DNA from: Gemmatimonadaceae bacterium
GTDB taxonomy: Bacteria > Gemmatimonadota > Gemmatimonadetes > Gemmatimonadales > Gemmatimonadaceae
Assembly: GCA_025931335.1 (NCBI GenBank)
Contig: JAICNG010000008.1
Coordinates: 1 to 63,104, forward strand
Direction: 5' to 3'
DNA: 63,104 nt
Positions 42,834-51,867 of this stretch are shown here, piece after piece (position 1 is the stretch's first letter; each line of letters opens with the position of its first letter). Both the position numbers and the translations under genes were made by a program. The notes under the pieces were generated by a model, which was not told the DNA's origin, did not search any database, and saw only the letters and a list, made by a program, of their open reading frames with translations.

Positions 42834-43052
42834 TCAGACGACGCGGAAATGGGATGCCGGGTACAAATAGTCTCCACCGGAATCATCGAAGATCCGATAG
42901 AACGCGCCATCGGCTTCGATTCCGAGCAGCTCGTAGATGCGCCCGAGCGTCAGGTCGTGGCATCCACCAGGCTCGTCGCACCCTGGGTAGGAAAGCCACG
43001 GCTTGAGGCTCACGCACTGCACGAGCATGGTCGGTTGCCAGGTGGTCGCCAT
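42834..43052 (-). CDS. Small conserved-looking protein of unknown function
   Basis: The 72-residue protein (MATTWQPTMLVQCV ... YLYPASHFRVV) is probably an SH3-like beta barrel: LTLGRIYELLGIEADGAFYRIFDDSGGDYLYP has the turn pattern of small beta domains seen in other short hypothetical proteins. Three cysteines (Cys13, Cys25, Cys31) could bind a metal. GGAGG lies 4 nt before the ATG at 43052, which makes the gene convincing despite its size; a longer start at 43076 would put that site inside the gene. Function unknown. The 143 nt upstream hold its promoter and a weak hairpin (GTGACG/CGTCAC). Confidence 0.65.
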   Translation of the reverse strand: MATTWQPTMLVQCVSLKPWLSYPGCDEPGGCHDLTLGRIYELLGIEADGAFYRIFDDSGGDYLYPASHFRVV

Positions 43053-43195
43053 CCCGCCTCCACTCCGCTGGTACATCGCTTCGCTCCGCGTTGCTCGAAC
43101 GCGGTGATGCACACGTGCAAGTGGCTGGCCAATCCGCGCGCGTGGCGCGTGTCCCTTAGCGTGACGAGCGTCACAGGCCCCAGGCAACCTCGACA

Positions 43196-44329
43196 TCACG
43201 CGCTGAGCGCCGCAAGTGCGGCGCGCCGGTCGCCGAGCAGTGCCGTAGGCGCCTTCGTCCGCTTCAGCTCGCCCGGGTTGCGGCGGAACCACGAGGAGAG
43301 GAGCAGCAGCTCGTCGATCTCGTGCGTCGGCACCGCGCCACTTACGCGCTCGGGTGGATCGAACACGTCGCGGACCATCGCCCGCAAGCGTGCCCGATCT
43401 TTCGCCGAGCGCGGCGCGGCGGTTTCCGCCCGCACCGTGCCGCGCCGGATGATATACACCCGATCGTCGCCCGCGTGCCCTGGTACCGGGTACGTGAACG
43501 AGAGCGTCTCCACGGCGAAGCGCATCCGGGAGAACATCTCGCGCAGCGTCTCGAGCCGCTGGAGCTTGTCGCGCAGCACCGCCGCACGCTCGAAGTTCAG
43601 GAGCTCGGCGCAGGTGTCCATCTCCGAGCGGAGCTGCGCGATGGGCCCGTCGTTGGTGCCTTCGAGAAATGCGCGTGCCAGATCGACCTGCGTTTGATAC
43701 TGCGCGGCGGTGCAGGCGGCCACGCATGGGCCGAGGCACTTTCTCACCTCCAGACGAATGCACCCCGGTGTACGCGGTGCGAGCTGAAACAGCTCCTGCT
43801 GGTCCGCGAACACGATGTGGCGGTCCTGCGAGCAGTCGCGCAAAGAGAGCGCATCGCTCAGCTCATGCAGCGCATCGTTCACGCGTCGTGCCCCAAGGAA
43901 CGGACCGTAGTACGTGGCCGGCTCTCCACCGGCTCCTCGCACGACCAGGAGCTTGGGTGCGGCGCTTCGCGTGAGCTTGATGAACACGTAATTCCGGTCG
44001 TCGCGCTTCATGGCGACGTTGAACCGGGGACGAAGCTGCTTGATCAGCTGCAGCTCGCGAAGGAGCGCCGCGAACTCGCTCGGCGTGTACTCCCAGTCGA
44101 TCGCATGCGCCTCGCGCAGAATGCGCGCTCCTTTTTCCTCCGGATATGCGCAGCGGAAGTAGCTCATCAGCCGGGTGCGGACGCGCTTCGACTTCCCGAT
44201 GTAGAGCACCTCGCCATCGGTGGAGAGCATGCGATACACGCCGGGCCGATCCTCGGCCGCGGCGCGCACGTCGCCGCGCAGCGTGGCGAGGTGCGCCTCC
44301 GAATCGGCCGTCGTGCGCCGCCTGGTCAC
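43196..44329 (-). CDS. Short UvrC-like GIY-YIG protein lacking the C-terminal nuclease
   Basis: The 377-residue protein has the GIY-YIG domain (PGVYRMLSTDGEVLYIGKSKRVRTRLMSYF, about 29-58), the cysteine-containing linker KCLGPCVAACTAAQYQTQV and a UVR (UvrB-binding) motif in EMDTCAELLNFERAAVLRDKLQRLETL. About 110 more residues follow without the RNase H-like endonuclease and helix-hairpin-helix domains of full UvrC (about 600 residues). It resembles Cho-type or UvrC-N-terminal proteins that would make only the 3' incision. The GTG at 44329 overlaps the mutM stop (GTGA). The C-terminal 100 residues are not recognised. Confidence 0.8.
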   Translation of the reverse strand: MTRRRTTADSEAHLATLRGDVRAAAEDRPGVYRMLSTDGEVLYIGKSKRVRTRLMSYFRCAYPEEKGARILREAHAIDWEYTPSEFAALLRELQLIKQLRPRFNVAMKRDDRNYVFIKLTRSAAPKLLVVRGAGGEPATYYGPFLGARRVNDALHELSDALSLRDCSQDRHIVFADQQELFQLAPRTPGCIRLEVRKCLGPCVAACTAAQYQTQVDLARAFLEGTNDGPIAQLRSEMDTCAELLNFERAAVLRDKLQRLETLREMFSRMRFAVETLSFTYPVPGHAGDDRVYIIRRGTVRAETAAPRSAKDRARLRAMVRDVFDPPERVSGAVPTHEIDELLLLSSWFRRNPGELKRTKAPTALLGDRRAALAALSA

Positions 44330-45153
44330 CGCTGGCACCACACGCAGAGGACCGTCGAACGGCCGTCGATCGCGTGCGTCTCGACGAGGCGTGCACCGCA
44401 CCGCGCGCACGCCTCGCCCCCCCGGCCGTAGACCGCGAGGTGCTCGGCGAAGCCGCCACGCTGTCCGGTTGGGTCGCGATAGTCGCGAAAGCTCGTGCCT
44501 CGCGATTCTACCGCTTCGCGCAACACTCCCTGAAGCGAGGCGTGGAGCGTTGTCGCTTCATCGCCGCTCAACGAGCGTGCAGCGCGCGACGGATCGATTC
44601 GCGCGCGCCAGAGGGCCTCGTTCGCGTAGATGTTGCCGATACCGGCGACCCGCCGCTGATCCATCAGGAATTTCTTGACCGCCTGGAGGGAGCCCCGAAG
44701 AAGCGCCGATAGATACGAGTCGGTGAACGACGGGTCAAGCGGCTCCACGCCGAGGTTGGACTCGTAGCTCGACCACCGCTCGGCCGACATCAGGCTCACC
44801 GTGCCCAGCCGCCGAATGTCGCGGTAGTGCAAAGTGAGGCTGGGGCCGAGGTCGAACTCGACGGTGGAGAAGCGGCGCTCGGACTCGGCGAGAGAGCCGC
44901 GATCGAGCAGCAGCGCGCCGGTGAAGCGCGGCTGCACCACGATGCGATCGGCGGTCGAGAGATCCAGCACGACGAGCTTGGCGCGCCGCCAGGCGCGGAG
45001 GATCGCTGCGCGGCGAATTCGGCGGGCGAGGGTTTTCGCGTCCGTCTCGCGGAGGACGTCCGGGCGGTGGACGGCGACTCGTTCGATCGTGCGGCCAGCG
45101 ATCTCGCGGTGGAGATCGCGCGCCATTGTCTCAGTCTCAGGAAGCTCGGGCAT
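44326..45153 (-). CDS. mutM: Formamidopyrimidine-DNA glycosylase
   Basis: The 275-residue enzyme begins MPELPETET, giving the catalytic Pro2 and Glu3. It has the helix-two-turn-helix segment VKKFLMDQRRVAGIGNIYANEALWRARIDP and a C-terminal zinc finger CARCGARLVETHAIDGRSTVLCVWC. It removes 8-oxoguanine and formamidopyrimidines. The ATG at 45153 gives a 17-nt overlap with purD upstream. The stop overlaps the UvrC-like gene, so two DNA-repair genes are coupled. Confidence 0.94.
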   Translation of the reverse strand: MPELPETETMARDLHREIAGRTIERVAVHRPDVLRETDAKTLARRIRRAAILRAWRRAKLVVLDLSTADRIVVQPRFTGALLLDRGSLAESERRFSTVEFDLGPSLTLHYRDIRRLGTVSLMSAERWSSYESNLGVEPLDPSFTDSYLSALLRGSLQAVKKFLMDQRRVAGIGNIYANEALWRARIDPSRAARSLSGDEATTLHASLQGVLREAVESRGTSFRDYRDPTGQRGGFAEHLAVYGRGGEACARCGARLVETHAIDGRSTVLCVWCQR

Positions 45154-46423
45154 GGCGGTGCAACTCTCGCCATCCAATGTCGGAGCGGAAGTGGCGTCCA
45201 GCGAACCGAACGCACGCGGCGCCGTCGGCGCTGCGGCGGCATGCCTCACCGAAGGTGTCGGCGACCGCGGTGACGGCGGCGACCCGACCGCCTGCAGTCG
45301 CGAGCTGGCCTGACGGCGTGCGGATAGTGCCGGCGTGAAAGAGCAGGGCACCCTCAGGCATCTCGGCCAACTCGATCAAGTCTCCCTTGCGCGGCGCGTC
45401 GGGATAACCGGCTGTCGCGACTACGGTGGTTACCGATGCGCCGGCGCGCCATCGAAGCTCGTCTTGCCCGGTTAGCCGGTCGCCTCGCGCGATCGCCGCG
45501 ATGGGATCGAGAAGGCTCGATTCGAGAAGCGGGAGAAGCGCCTGCGTCTCAGGATCTCCAAAGCGGCAGTTGAACTCGACGACCTTGGGGCCGTCGTCGG
45601 TGATCATGAGCCCCGCGTACAGGAGCCCGGTGAACGTGCGGCCGCCCTCCCGCAGCGCGCCGAGCGTGGGCCGGAATACCTCATCGACGATGCGGTCTAC
45701 GAGTGGCGCATCGGCGATGGAGACAGGCGCATAGGCCCCCATTCCTCCGGTGTTGGGGCCGGCGTCGCCCTCGAGGAGTCGCTTGTGGTCCTGGGCCGGG
45801 AGCATCGGGAGCACCGCATCGCCATCGGTCAAGGCAAGCAGCGACACCTCTTCGCCTTGCATGAATTCTTCGACGAGGATCTCCGACCCCGCGGCGCCGT
45901 GGATACCGCGCAGCAGCATCGCGTCGATCGCGTCATCCGCATCCTCGAGGCTGCCACAGACGACGACGCCTTTACCGGCGGCGAGGCCCGACGCCTTGAT
46001 CACGACGGGAGCGGCAAAGTCGCGCACCGCTCGGTGGGCCGCGGCCGCGTCGGTGTGTCGGATGGCGCGAGCGGTGGGGACCCCGGCCGAGACCATGAGG
46101 TGTTTCGCGAATGCCTTCGAGGTCTCGATCTCGGCGGCCGCGCGAGTGGGGCCGAAGATCGGAAGCGACGCCTCGCGAAACCGGTCCACGATTCCTGCCG
46201 CGAGCGCCGCCTCGGGGCCGACGACGGTGACGTCAGGCTGCACGGCCCGAGCGATGTCGAGAAGCGCCGCCGCGTCGCTCGGGTCGGCCTTCACGCACCG
46301 TCCGAGCGACGCGATGCCCGGATTGCCCGGCGCGGCGATCAGTTCGAGCGACTCGTCGTCACGGGCGAGTTTCCAGGCGAGCGCGTGCTCGCGCCCCCCG
46401 CCGCCGACGAGGAGGACCCTCAC
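45137..46423 (-). CDS. purD: Phosphoribosylamine-glycine ligase
   Basis: The 428-residue ATP-grasp enzyme makes glycinamide ribonucleotide in purine synthesis. It opens MRVLLVGGGGREHALAWKL and has VVGPEAALAAGIVD, SKAFAKHLM, KASGLAAGKGVVV, LPAQDHKRLLEGDAGPNTGGMGAYAP and VVEFNCRFGDPETQALLP, all in family order. The start overlaps the M48 protease stop by 4 nt. The end overlaps mutM by 17 nt. Confidence 0.95.
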   Translation of the reverse strand: MRVLLVGGGGREHALAWKLARDDESLELIAAPGNPGIASLGRCVKADPSDAAALLDIARAVQPDVTVVGPEAALAAGIVDRFREASLPIFGPTRAAAEIETSKAFAKHLMVSAGVPTARAIRHTDAAAAHRAVRDFAAPVVIKASGLAAGKGVVVCGSLEDADDAIDAMLLRGIHGAAGSEILVEEFMQGEEVSLLALTDGDAVLPMLPAQDHKRLLEGDAGPNTGGMGAYAPVSIADAPLVDRIVDEVFRPTLGALREGGRTFTGLLYAGLMITDDGPKVVEFNCRFGDPETQALLPLLESSLLDPIAAIARGDRLTGQDELRWRAGASVTTVVATAGYPDAPRKGDLIELAEMPEGALLFHAGTIRTPSGQLATAGGRVAAVTAVADTFGEACRRSADGAACVRFAGRHFRSDIGWRELHRHARAS

Positions 46424-47430
46424 TTCGGACGGCCGCGCAGCGCCTCGGTGAAGGCGTCCTTGGCGCGAACCAGGACGTCGCCGACCTGATCCATCGCCTG
46501 ACGCGCCTGCTGCTCGTAGTACGACCCGGCCTCGGCGTAATCCTGACGAAGGGGACGCTCCGGCTCCGAGCCGCGACGCGGATAGTCACCGTCGAGAATC
46601 CGATAGTAGTCGCCCGATCGCACCCACCGGTGCAACTCGGCGGCGCGCACGGTGTGAAACGGGTGCGTCTGGAACGCGACGTTGAGGAACTTGAACACGC
46701 TGTCGATAGCGGTGCCGCCGGTCTCGTACTCCTCGGCCTGGGCCAGGAACTCATCGAGATTGATGTCATCGTCTTCGTCGATGACGAGACCATCGGGGCC
46801 GATGCCGCGAGGCTTTCCGCCGGCCATCTTCAGCTCCGCCATCATCGCGGCGGGTGGATCCTGCCCCGAGAGCAGGCCTGCGCGATCGCTCGACAGCTCG
46901 CTCTTTCGATACCACTCGAACAACGCGAGCTCGATGGGAAGCAACGCCATCCCGGCGAGGAAGGGCAGGTTCCGAAGTCCGATCGTGAGGAGGATGAGGG
47001 CCATCGTCGTGTACGTCGTGTGACCGCTCATGATGTGGCCCAGCTCGTGACCCAGAATCGTGCGCTGCTCTTCACGATCGAGGAGGTTGAGCAGGCCGGA
47101 GTTGATCACGATGAACGGCCGCTCGAACCCGACGGCCATCGCGTTCACCGTCGGCGTCTGCGTCACGTACAGCTCGTTCCCCGCCGGCCAGTCCATCGTC
47201 TCGAGAACCTCGCCGTACAGCGCGTGCAGCTTGGGACGCTGGCGCGGGCCCACGCGCACGGCGTTGCCAGCGAAGAGGTGGCGGATGCCGCGCTCGCCGA
47301 AGAACGAGGCGATCTTGCGCACGACCTCATCGAACCCCGGGATGGCGCGAAGAGTCTGGAGGGCTGCCCGATCCGCGGGGTGCTCCCAGGCGGTCGGCGA
47401 GATCTGGGTTAGAACCTTACGGTCGGCCAT
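46420..47430 (-). CDS. M48-family zinc metalloprotease
   Basis: The 336-residue protein has HELGH at 128-132, with the third ligand likely the Glu in YRKSELSSDRAGLL. A hydrophobic stretch (MALILLTIGLRNLPFLAGMALLPIELALF, about 143-171) lies between, as in HtpX/Ste24-type membrane proteases. There is no N-terminal signal, and substrate proteins are unknown. An acidic loop (VIDEDDDINLDEFL) follows the catalytic domain. GAGGA precedes the ATG, which lies 22 nt from palindrome C. The stop overlaps purD. Confidence 0.86.
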   Translation of the reverse strand: MADRKVLTQISPTAWEHPADRAALQTLRAIPGFDEVVRKIASFFGERGIRHLFAGNAVRVGPRQRPKLHALYGEVLETMDWPAGNELYVTQTPTVNAMAVGFERPFIVINSGLLNLLDREEQRTILGHELGHIMSGHTTYTTMALILLTIGLRNLPFLAGMALLPIELALFEWYRKSELSSDRAGLLSGQDPPAAMMAELKMAGGKPRGIGPDGLVIDEDDDINLDEFLAQAEEYETGGTAIDSVFKFLNVAFQTHPFHTVRAAELHRWVRSGDYYRILDGDYPRRGSEPERPLRQDYAEAGSYYEQQARQAMDQVGDVLVRAKDAFTEALRGRPK

Positions 47431-47452
47431 GGTTTCCTCGTGTGGGTCGTGA

Positions 47453-47534
47453 GGACGAGGAACGAGGACTGAGGAGTGAGGAACTCGATTGTGTCATATC
47501 GATTTCCTCACTCCTCGCTGCTCATTCCTCATTC
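47453..47534. repeat. Iterated-word palindrome C (GAGGA words) overlapping a stop codon
   Basis: The arms 47453-47483 and 47504-47534 (31 nt, TGAGGA/CGAGGA words) pair with about five mismatches. An inner CTCGAT/ATCGAT pairing extends the stem. The right arm covers the last 6 nt of the trans-sulfuration gene, stop codon included, and is nearly the same sequence as the right arms of A and B. Confidence 0.87.
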
Positions 47535-48698
47535 GCCCTTGAACGCATATTCGAGGTCCGAGATCAGGTCACCCACGTCCTCGACCCCGCACGATAGGCG
47601 AATCATCCCGTCGGTGATGCCCAGGGCGGCCCGCCGTTCTGCCGGCACGGAGGCATGCGTCATCGTGGCGGGGTGGCTGATGAGACTCTCGACTCCTCCC
47701 AACGATTCCGCCAGCGAAAAGATTCGCGTGCGCTCCAGGACCCGGGCGGCGGCCTCGCGGGTGCCCATCTCGACGGTGATCATCCCCCCGAATCCGCACA
47801 TCTGGGCTCTGGCGAGCTCGTGTTGGGGATGTGACCCAAGGCCTGGGTAGATTATCCGGTCCGGGCCCATTTTGTCCGCCAGCCATTTGGCGACCTGGCG
47901 ACCGTTGGCATCGTGTGCCGCGACGCGGAGGTGAAGCGTCTTGGTACCTCGAAGGGCAAGCCAGCAGTCGAAAGGGCCGGGGATGGCGCCGGCGGCGTTC
48001 TGGATGAACTGAAGCCGTGCGGCGAGGTCGTCATCGTTCAGCAGCGCGATCCCTCCGATCATGTCGCTGTGGCCGTTCAGGTACTTGGTGGTGGAGTGGA
48101 AGACGATGTCCGCCCCATGGGCAAAGGGTCGTTGCAGGACGGGTGTCGCGAAGGTGTTGTCAACGATCAGGAGCGCGCCCGCCCGGTGCGTGATGTCCGC
48201 AGCGGCCTTGAGGTCGGTCAGGCGCATGAGCGGATTGGTCGGGGTCTCGACCAGAACCGCGACCGTTGGCTTTCGGCAGGCGTCCTCGATACGATTCGGG
48301 TCCCTCGTGTCGACGTAGGTGAACTCGAGGCCGAAGTTCTGAAGCAGTCGATCGAAGAGTCGGAAAGTCCCTCCGTAGACGTTCTCGCCGCAGACCACGT
48401 GATCCCCCGCCTTGAACAGCTTCATCAACGAGTCGACGCACGCCGTGCCGCTCGCGAACGCGAATCCGTGATGCGCACCCTCCAGAGCGGCCACGTTCCG
48501 CTCGAGCGCCTCGCGGGTGGGGTTCCGGCTTCGCGCGTATTCGTAGCCCTTGTGTCGACCGAACCCGTCCTGCACGTACGTGGACGTGAGGTAGACCGGG
48601 GTCATGATCGCGCCGGCGAGCGGCTCGGGCCGCTGCCCGGCGTGAATCGCGCGCGTGCCAATCCCGGCCGCGAGATCTTCTTCGAACACTCTCGTCAT
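47529..48698 (-). CDS. PLP-dependent trans-sulfuration enzyme (cystathionine gamma-synthase/lyase family)
   Basis: The 389-residue enzyme has GIGTRAIHAGQRPEPLAGAIMTPVYLTSTYVQ at the N-terminus, YEYARSRNPTREALE, ASGTACVDSLMKLFKAGDHVV, VETPTNPLM and the PLP lysine in HSTTKYLNGHSD. This is the Cys/Met-metabolism family. Sequence alone cannot separate cystathionine gamma-synthase, gamma-lyase and O-acetylhomoserine sulfhydrylase. Its short gap to the divergent response-regulator gene holds both promoters. Its last codons form part of palindrome C. Confidence 0.9.
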   Translation of the reverse strand: MTRVFEEDLAAGIGTRAIHAGQRPEPLAGAIMTPVYLTSTYVQDGFGRHKGYEYARSRNPTREALERNVAALEGAHHGFAFASGTACVDSLMKLFKAGDHVVCGENVYGGTFRLFDRLLQNFGLEFTYVDTRDPNRIEDACRKPTVAVLVETPTNPLMRLTDLKAAADITHRAGALLIVDNTFATPVLQRPFAHGADIVFHSTTKYLNGHSDMIGGIALLNDDDLAARLQFIQNAAGAIPGPFDCWLALRGTKTLHLRVAAHDANGRQVAKWLADKMGPDRIIYPGLGSHPQHELARAQMCGFGGMITVEMGTREAAARVLERTRIFSLAESLGGVESLISHPATMTHASVPAERRAALGITDGMIRLSCGVEDVGDLISDLEYAFKGE

Positions 48699-48763
48699 TA
48701 CACATGTCCGACGGTGGGTTCGCGCAAGATAACCGGCACTCGCTCCCCCGGGGAGGCGCGCTG

Positions 48764-49873
48764 ATGCGCGACTACCGATACACCAGTCCCGCGTCGGGCA
48801 TGGCGCGAACCGATCGCGAGGAGCGCCGGTGCCTCGTCGTCGACGACGAGCCGCGGCTTCGCCAGGCGCTCGTCCGGTTGATGCAGCTGGATGGCTTCAC
48901 CTGCTTCGAGTGCGGCTCCGGCGTCGAGGCGCTCGAGATCCTCGAGCGGGAGCCGGTCATCCTGGTGCTCTCCGACCTCCGCATGCCCAAGATGGATGGC
49001 GCGACCTTGCTGCGCGAAATTCGCGAGCGCTATCCGGATGTGGCGGTCGTCATGATCACGGCGGTGGCCGAGGTGGAAGTGGCGGTGGAGTGCCTGGGGC
49101 GCGGGGCGATGGACTACATCAGCAAGCCGTTCGTGCTCGAGGAGGTTCGGGCGCGCGTCAAGCAGGCGCTCGAGCGGCGGCGGCTGGTGCTCGAGAACCG
49201 CCACTACCATCACTCACTCGAGGAGCGCGTGCGCGTGCAGGCTCGGCGACTGGAGGAGCTGTTCATCGCGAGCATCCAGTCGCTTGCCGATGCGCTGGAG
49301 CTGAAGGACGCGTACACGCGCGGGCACTCGGCTCGCGTGAGCCACTATTCAGGGCTGATCGGGCGCGAGCTTGGCATCGAGGGGGATACGGTGCGGCAGC
49401 TCGAGCTGGGCGGCCACCTGCACGACATCGGGAAGATCGGCGTCCGCGAGGACGTGCTGAACAAGCCCGGCACGCTCACGGCCGAGGAGTACGCGCACAT
49501 CATGACGCACCCGGTGCTCGGATGGCGCATTCTCCTGCCGTTGCTCAGCGATTCTCCGGTTGCGCTCAACGTGGTGCGCTCCCACCACGAGCGCATCGAC
49601 GGGCGCGGCGTCCCCGACGGACTGGGGGGCGATGCGATTCCTCGTGAGGCACGCATCGCGTGTGTGGCCGACGCGTTCGATGCGATGATGAGCGGCCGCC
49701 CGTACCGCAGCCGGCATCTGACGGTCGACGGTGCGCTGGAGGAGCTCCGCCGCCACGCCCGCACGCAATTCGACCTCGACGTCGTGGAGGCGTTGTGTTC
49801 CGTCGTCGGGCGTGGGGACATCGCACTGCCGACGCGGCATTCGATCGCGGAGTTGGCGGTGGGGAAGGGCTGA
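48764..49873 (+). CDS. Response regulator with HD-GYP phosphodiesterase domain
   Basis: The 369-residue protein has a receiver domain (20-135: acidic pocket Asp27 and Asp28, phosphoacceptor Asp71, Lys121). A coiled linker (135-165) and an HD-GYP domain follow, with HLHDIGKIG (His220-Asp221) and HHERIDGRGVPDGL. In the second motif the usual GYP is GVP. Active members hydrolyse cyclic di-GMP. The ATG at 48764 follows GGGGAGG by 7 nt; an in-frame ATG at 48704 lacks a site. No partner kinase is adjacent. It is convergent with a chemoreceptor across palindrome H. Confidence 0.9.
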   Translation: MRDYRYTSPASGMARTDREERRCLVVDDEPRLRQALVRLMQLDGFTCFECGSGVEALEILEREPVILVLSDLRMPKMDGATLLREIRERYPDVAVVMITAVAEVEVAVECLGRGAMDYISKPFVLEEVRARVKQALERRRLVLENRHYHHSLEERVRVQARRLEELFIASIQSLADALELKDAYTRGHSARVSHYSGLIGRELGIEGDTVRQLELGGHLHDIGKIGVREDVLNKPGTLTAEEYAHIMTHPVLGWRILLPLLSDSPVALNVVRSHHERIDGRGVPDGLGGDAIPREARIACVADAFDAMMSGRPYRSRHLTVDGALEELRRHARTQFDLDVVEALCSVVGRGDIALPTRHSIAELAVGKG

Positions 49874-49879
49874 GAAGCC

Positions 49880-49969
49880 GGGATCGAGGGGTCAATGGGA
49901 TCAAGGGATCAAGGGCGCCGAGTCGAGATCGCGATTCGGCGCCCTTGATCCCGTGATCCCTCGATCCCA
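49880..49969. repeat. Iterated-word palindrome H (GGGATCA words)
   Basis: The left arm 49880-49925 (GGGATCG, GGGGTCA, GGGATCA, GGGATCA, then GGCGCC) pairs with the right arm 49932-49969 (GGCGCCCTTGATCCC core). The left arm has one word more than the right. It lies between the convergent stop codons at 49873 and 49971. Words are shared with palindrome G. Confidence 0.9.
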
Positions 49970-49970
49970 G

Positions 49971-51782
49971 CTACAGATCAAATCTCGCCATCGCTCCCTT
50001 CAGGCGCGACGCGATGCTCGCGAGGTGCTGGCTCGACTCCGTGACGTGCATCATCGAGGAGGTCTGCTCCTCGACCACCGCGCTCACCTCCTCGGACGTC
50101 GACGCGTTCTGCTCGGCCACTGACGAGATCGCCTCGATCTCGCGGGCAAGCGACTCCGCCTCGTTCTGCTGCGAGACCGCCGACTCCACGATGAGCGCCA
50201 CCGCGCCGCGGCTGCCCTCGATCTCGCGCGCGATCTGCGTGAGTGCGGCCGTCGACGAGCGAATGACGGTTTCTCCGCTCGCCACGCTCGTGCTCACGTC
50301 GGTAATGCGCTCGGCGGTGCGCATGGAGGCGTTGCGCATCTCGACTGCCAGCTTGCGAATGGTGTCGAGCGCCCGGGCGCTCTCGCCGGCCAGCTTCCGC
50401 ACCTCGTCGGCGACGACGGCGAATCCCTTGCCATGCTCGCCGGCCCGGGCCGCCTCGATCGCCGCGTTGAGCGCGAGGAGGTTCGTCTGCCGGGCGATGC
50501 CGGCGATGGTATCGGTGATCTTCCCGATCCGCTGCGACTTCTCCCCCAGCTCGGCGACGGCGGGGACCGCCTCACGAGTGACCGACGCGATCTCGCCCAT
50601 GCTGGTGAGCGCCTGCTCGGCGGCCTGTGTCGCGCGCCGCGCGCTCGACGCCACGCTGTCGGCGGCGCCCTGCGCCCGCCGCGCGTGCTCGGAGACGCGC
50701 AGCGCCCGCTCGGCGACGGTGCCCGAGATGTTGACCACGTTCTGGATGTTGCGGGTCTGCATCGATGCCGAATCCGCGATGCTCTGCGCCGCGCTCGCGA
50801 CCTCCTGCGTGGACGCGGTCATCTCCTCCGCGCCGGAGGCCAGCTCCTCCGCGGTGGCGGCCACCTCACTCGAGCCGGCGTCGACGTCCCGCAGCAGCAC
50901 GCGAAGGCCGGTCGTCATCGTGCGGAAGGCATCGGCGAGGCGGCCCACCTCGTCGGCGGACTTGAACGCCAGCTCCTGCCGGAGGTTTCCGCGGGCCACC
51001 GCCTCGGCGTGGGACGCGACCGCCTCGATGCCGCGCGTTAGTCGACCCGCGGTCCACCCGGCGATGACGATCCCCGAGATCATGATCATCAGCGGCAGCC
51101 AGGCCAGGTTGCGAATCTGGATCCCGAACTCGCGCAGGAAGTTGTCGGCGCGCAGCGTGGCGATCACGAAGCCCGCCGCCGTGCCGTCGGCCCGGACGAT
51201 CGGAGCCACCGCCGTGAGAACACGTCCGCCGCCGGCGTCGAGATAGAGCGGTGTCGTCCCGCCCTTGTTGTGATTCAGCGAATCGGCGAGCCCCTCGGGG
51301 GCGTCGAGCAGCTGGCTGTATTGCGGCTGCCCCGCCTTCCATTGCGAGTGCACGAGGTACCGATACCGAGCCTGCTGCCGACGCACGATCGCCAGACCGT
51401 TCGTCAGCTCCGCGAGATTGCCTCCGTTGGTGAGCCACAGGCGCGCGAGCGTGCGCTGCGCGAACACGAAGGCGGCACCCGTGCGCCCGTCGGGGCGCGC
51501 GATCACGTCGATCGAATCGGAGGGAATGGCGACGGCCGCACTCCGGGCGATGGCCGAGAGCCGCATGGCATTCAGCTCCGTCAGTCGCTCGCGCCCCGCG
51601 AAATAGATCGGCGTCAGCACGAGGACGAGCGTCGCGATGACGGCCGCGCCGGTGAGCGCGACCATTTTGCGGCGAAATGGCTGCCGCGATGCCCACGAGC
51701 TGAACGACCAGGACAGGGGGAGCCTCCGGGACGGTCGCCTTCGATTGGCGGCCAGGAAAATCGACGGGCTGTCGGCACTCAT
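49971..51782 (-). CDS. Methyl-accepting chemotaxis protein
   Basis: The 603-residue receptor has a first membrane helix ([22 protein letters not shown], about 40-61), a periplasmic sensor domain of about 190 residues, a second helix ([19 protein letters not shown]), a HAMP domain ([22 protein letters not shown]) and the signalling domain with [40 protein letters not shown]. It ends KGAMARFDL, with no CheR pentapeptide. GGAG lies 10 nt before the ATG at 51782. It is a complete relative of the interrupted receptor at 39357. Confidence 0.92.
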   Translation of the reverse strand: MSADSPSIFLAANRRRPSRRLPLSWSFSSWASRQPFRRKMVALTGAAVIATLVLVLTPIYFAGRERLTELNAMRLSAIARSAAVAIPSDSIDVIARPDGRTGAAFVFAQRTLARLWLTNGGNLAELTNGLAIVRRQQARYRYLVHSQWKAGQPQYSQLLDAPEGLADSLNHNKGGTTPLYLDAGGGRVLTAVAPIVRADGTAAGFVIATLRADNFLREFGIQIRNLAWLPLMIMISGIVIAGWTAGRLTRGIEAVASHAEAVARGNLRQELAFKSADEVGRLADAFRTMTTGLRVLLRDVDAGSSEVAATAEELASGAEEMTASTQEVASAAQSIADSASMQTRNIQNVVNISGTVAERALRVSEHARRAQGAADSVASSARRATQAAEQALTSMGEIASVTREAVPAVAELGEKSQRIGKITDTIAGIARQTNLLALNAAIEAARAGEHGKGFAVVADEVRKLAGESARALDTIRKLAVEMRNASMRTAERITDVSTSVASGETVIRSSTAALTQIAREIEGSRGAVALIVESAVSQQNEAESLAREIEAISSVAEQNASTSEEVSAVVEEQTSSMMHVTESSQHLASIASRLKGAMARFDL

Positions 51783-51812
51783 AGAACGCTCCGCCAGTCC
51801 CGCACGTAACGC

Positions 51813-51841
51813 TTGGTGCCCGAGTTGGCCGTCGGTAGCTT
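51813..51841 (+). promoter_or_regulatory. Candidate glmM promoter
   Basis: TTGGTG (51813-51818) and TAGCTT (51836-51841) are 17 nt apart and lie 26 nt before the GTG at 51868, which has GGGAG in front of it. Confidence 0.45.
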
Positions 51842-51867
51842 TCCCGCCGACTGCACCGGGAGAGAGC

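Noticed and set aside
48699-48763. SAM riboswitch before the trans-sulfuration gene
   Set aside because: Only 65 nt separate it from the divergent response-regulator start, and no riboswitch core is visible.
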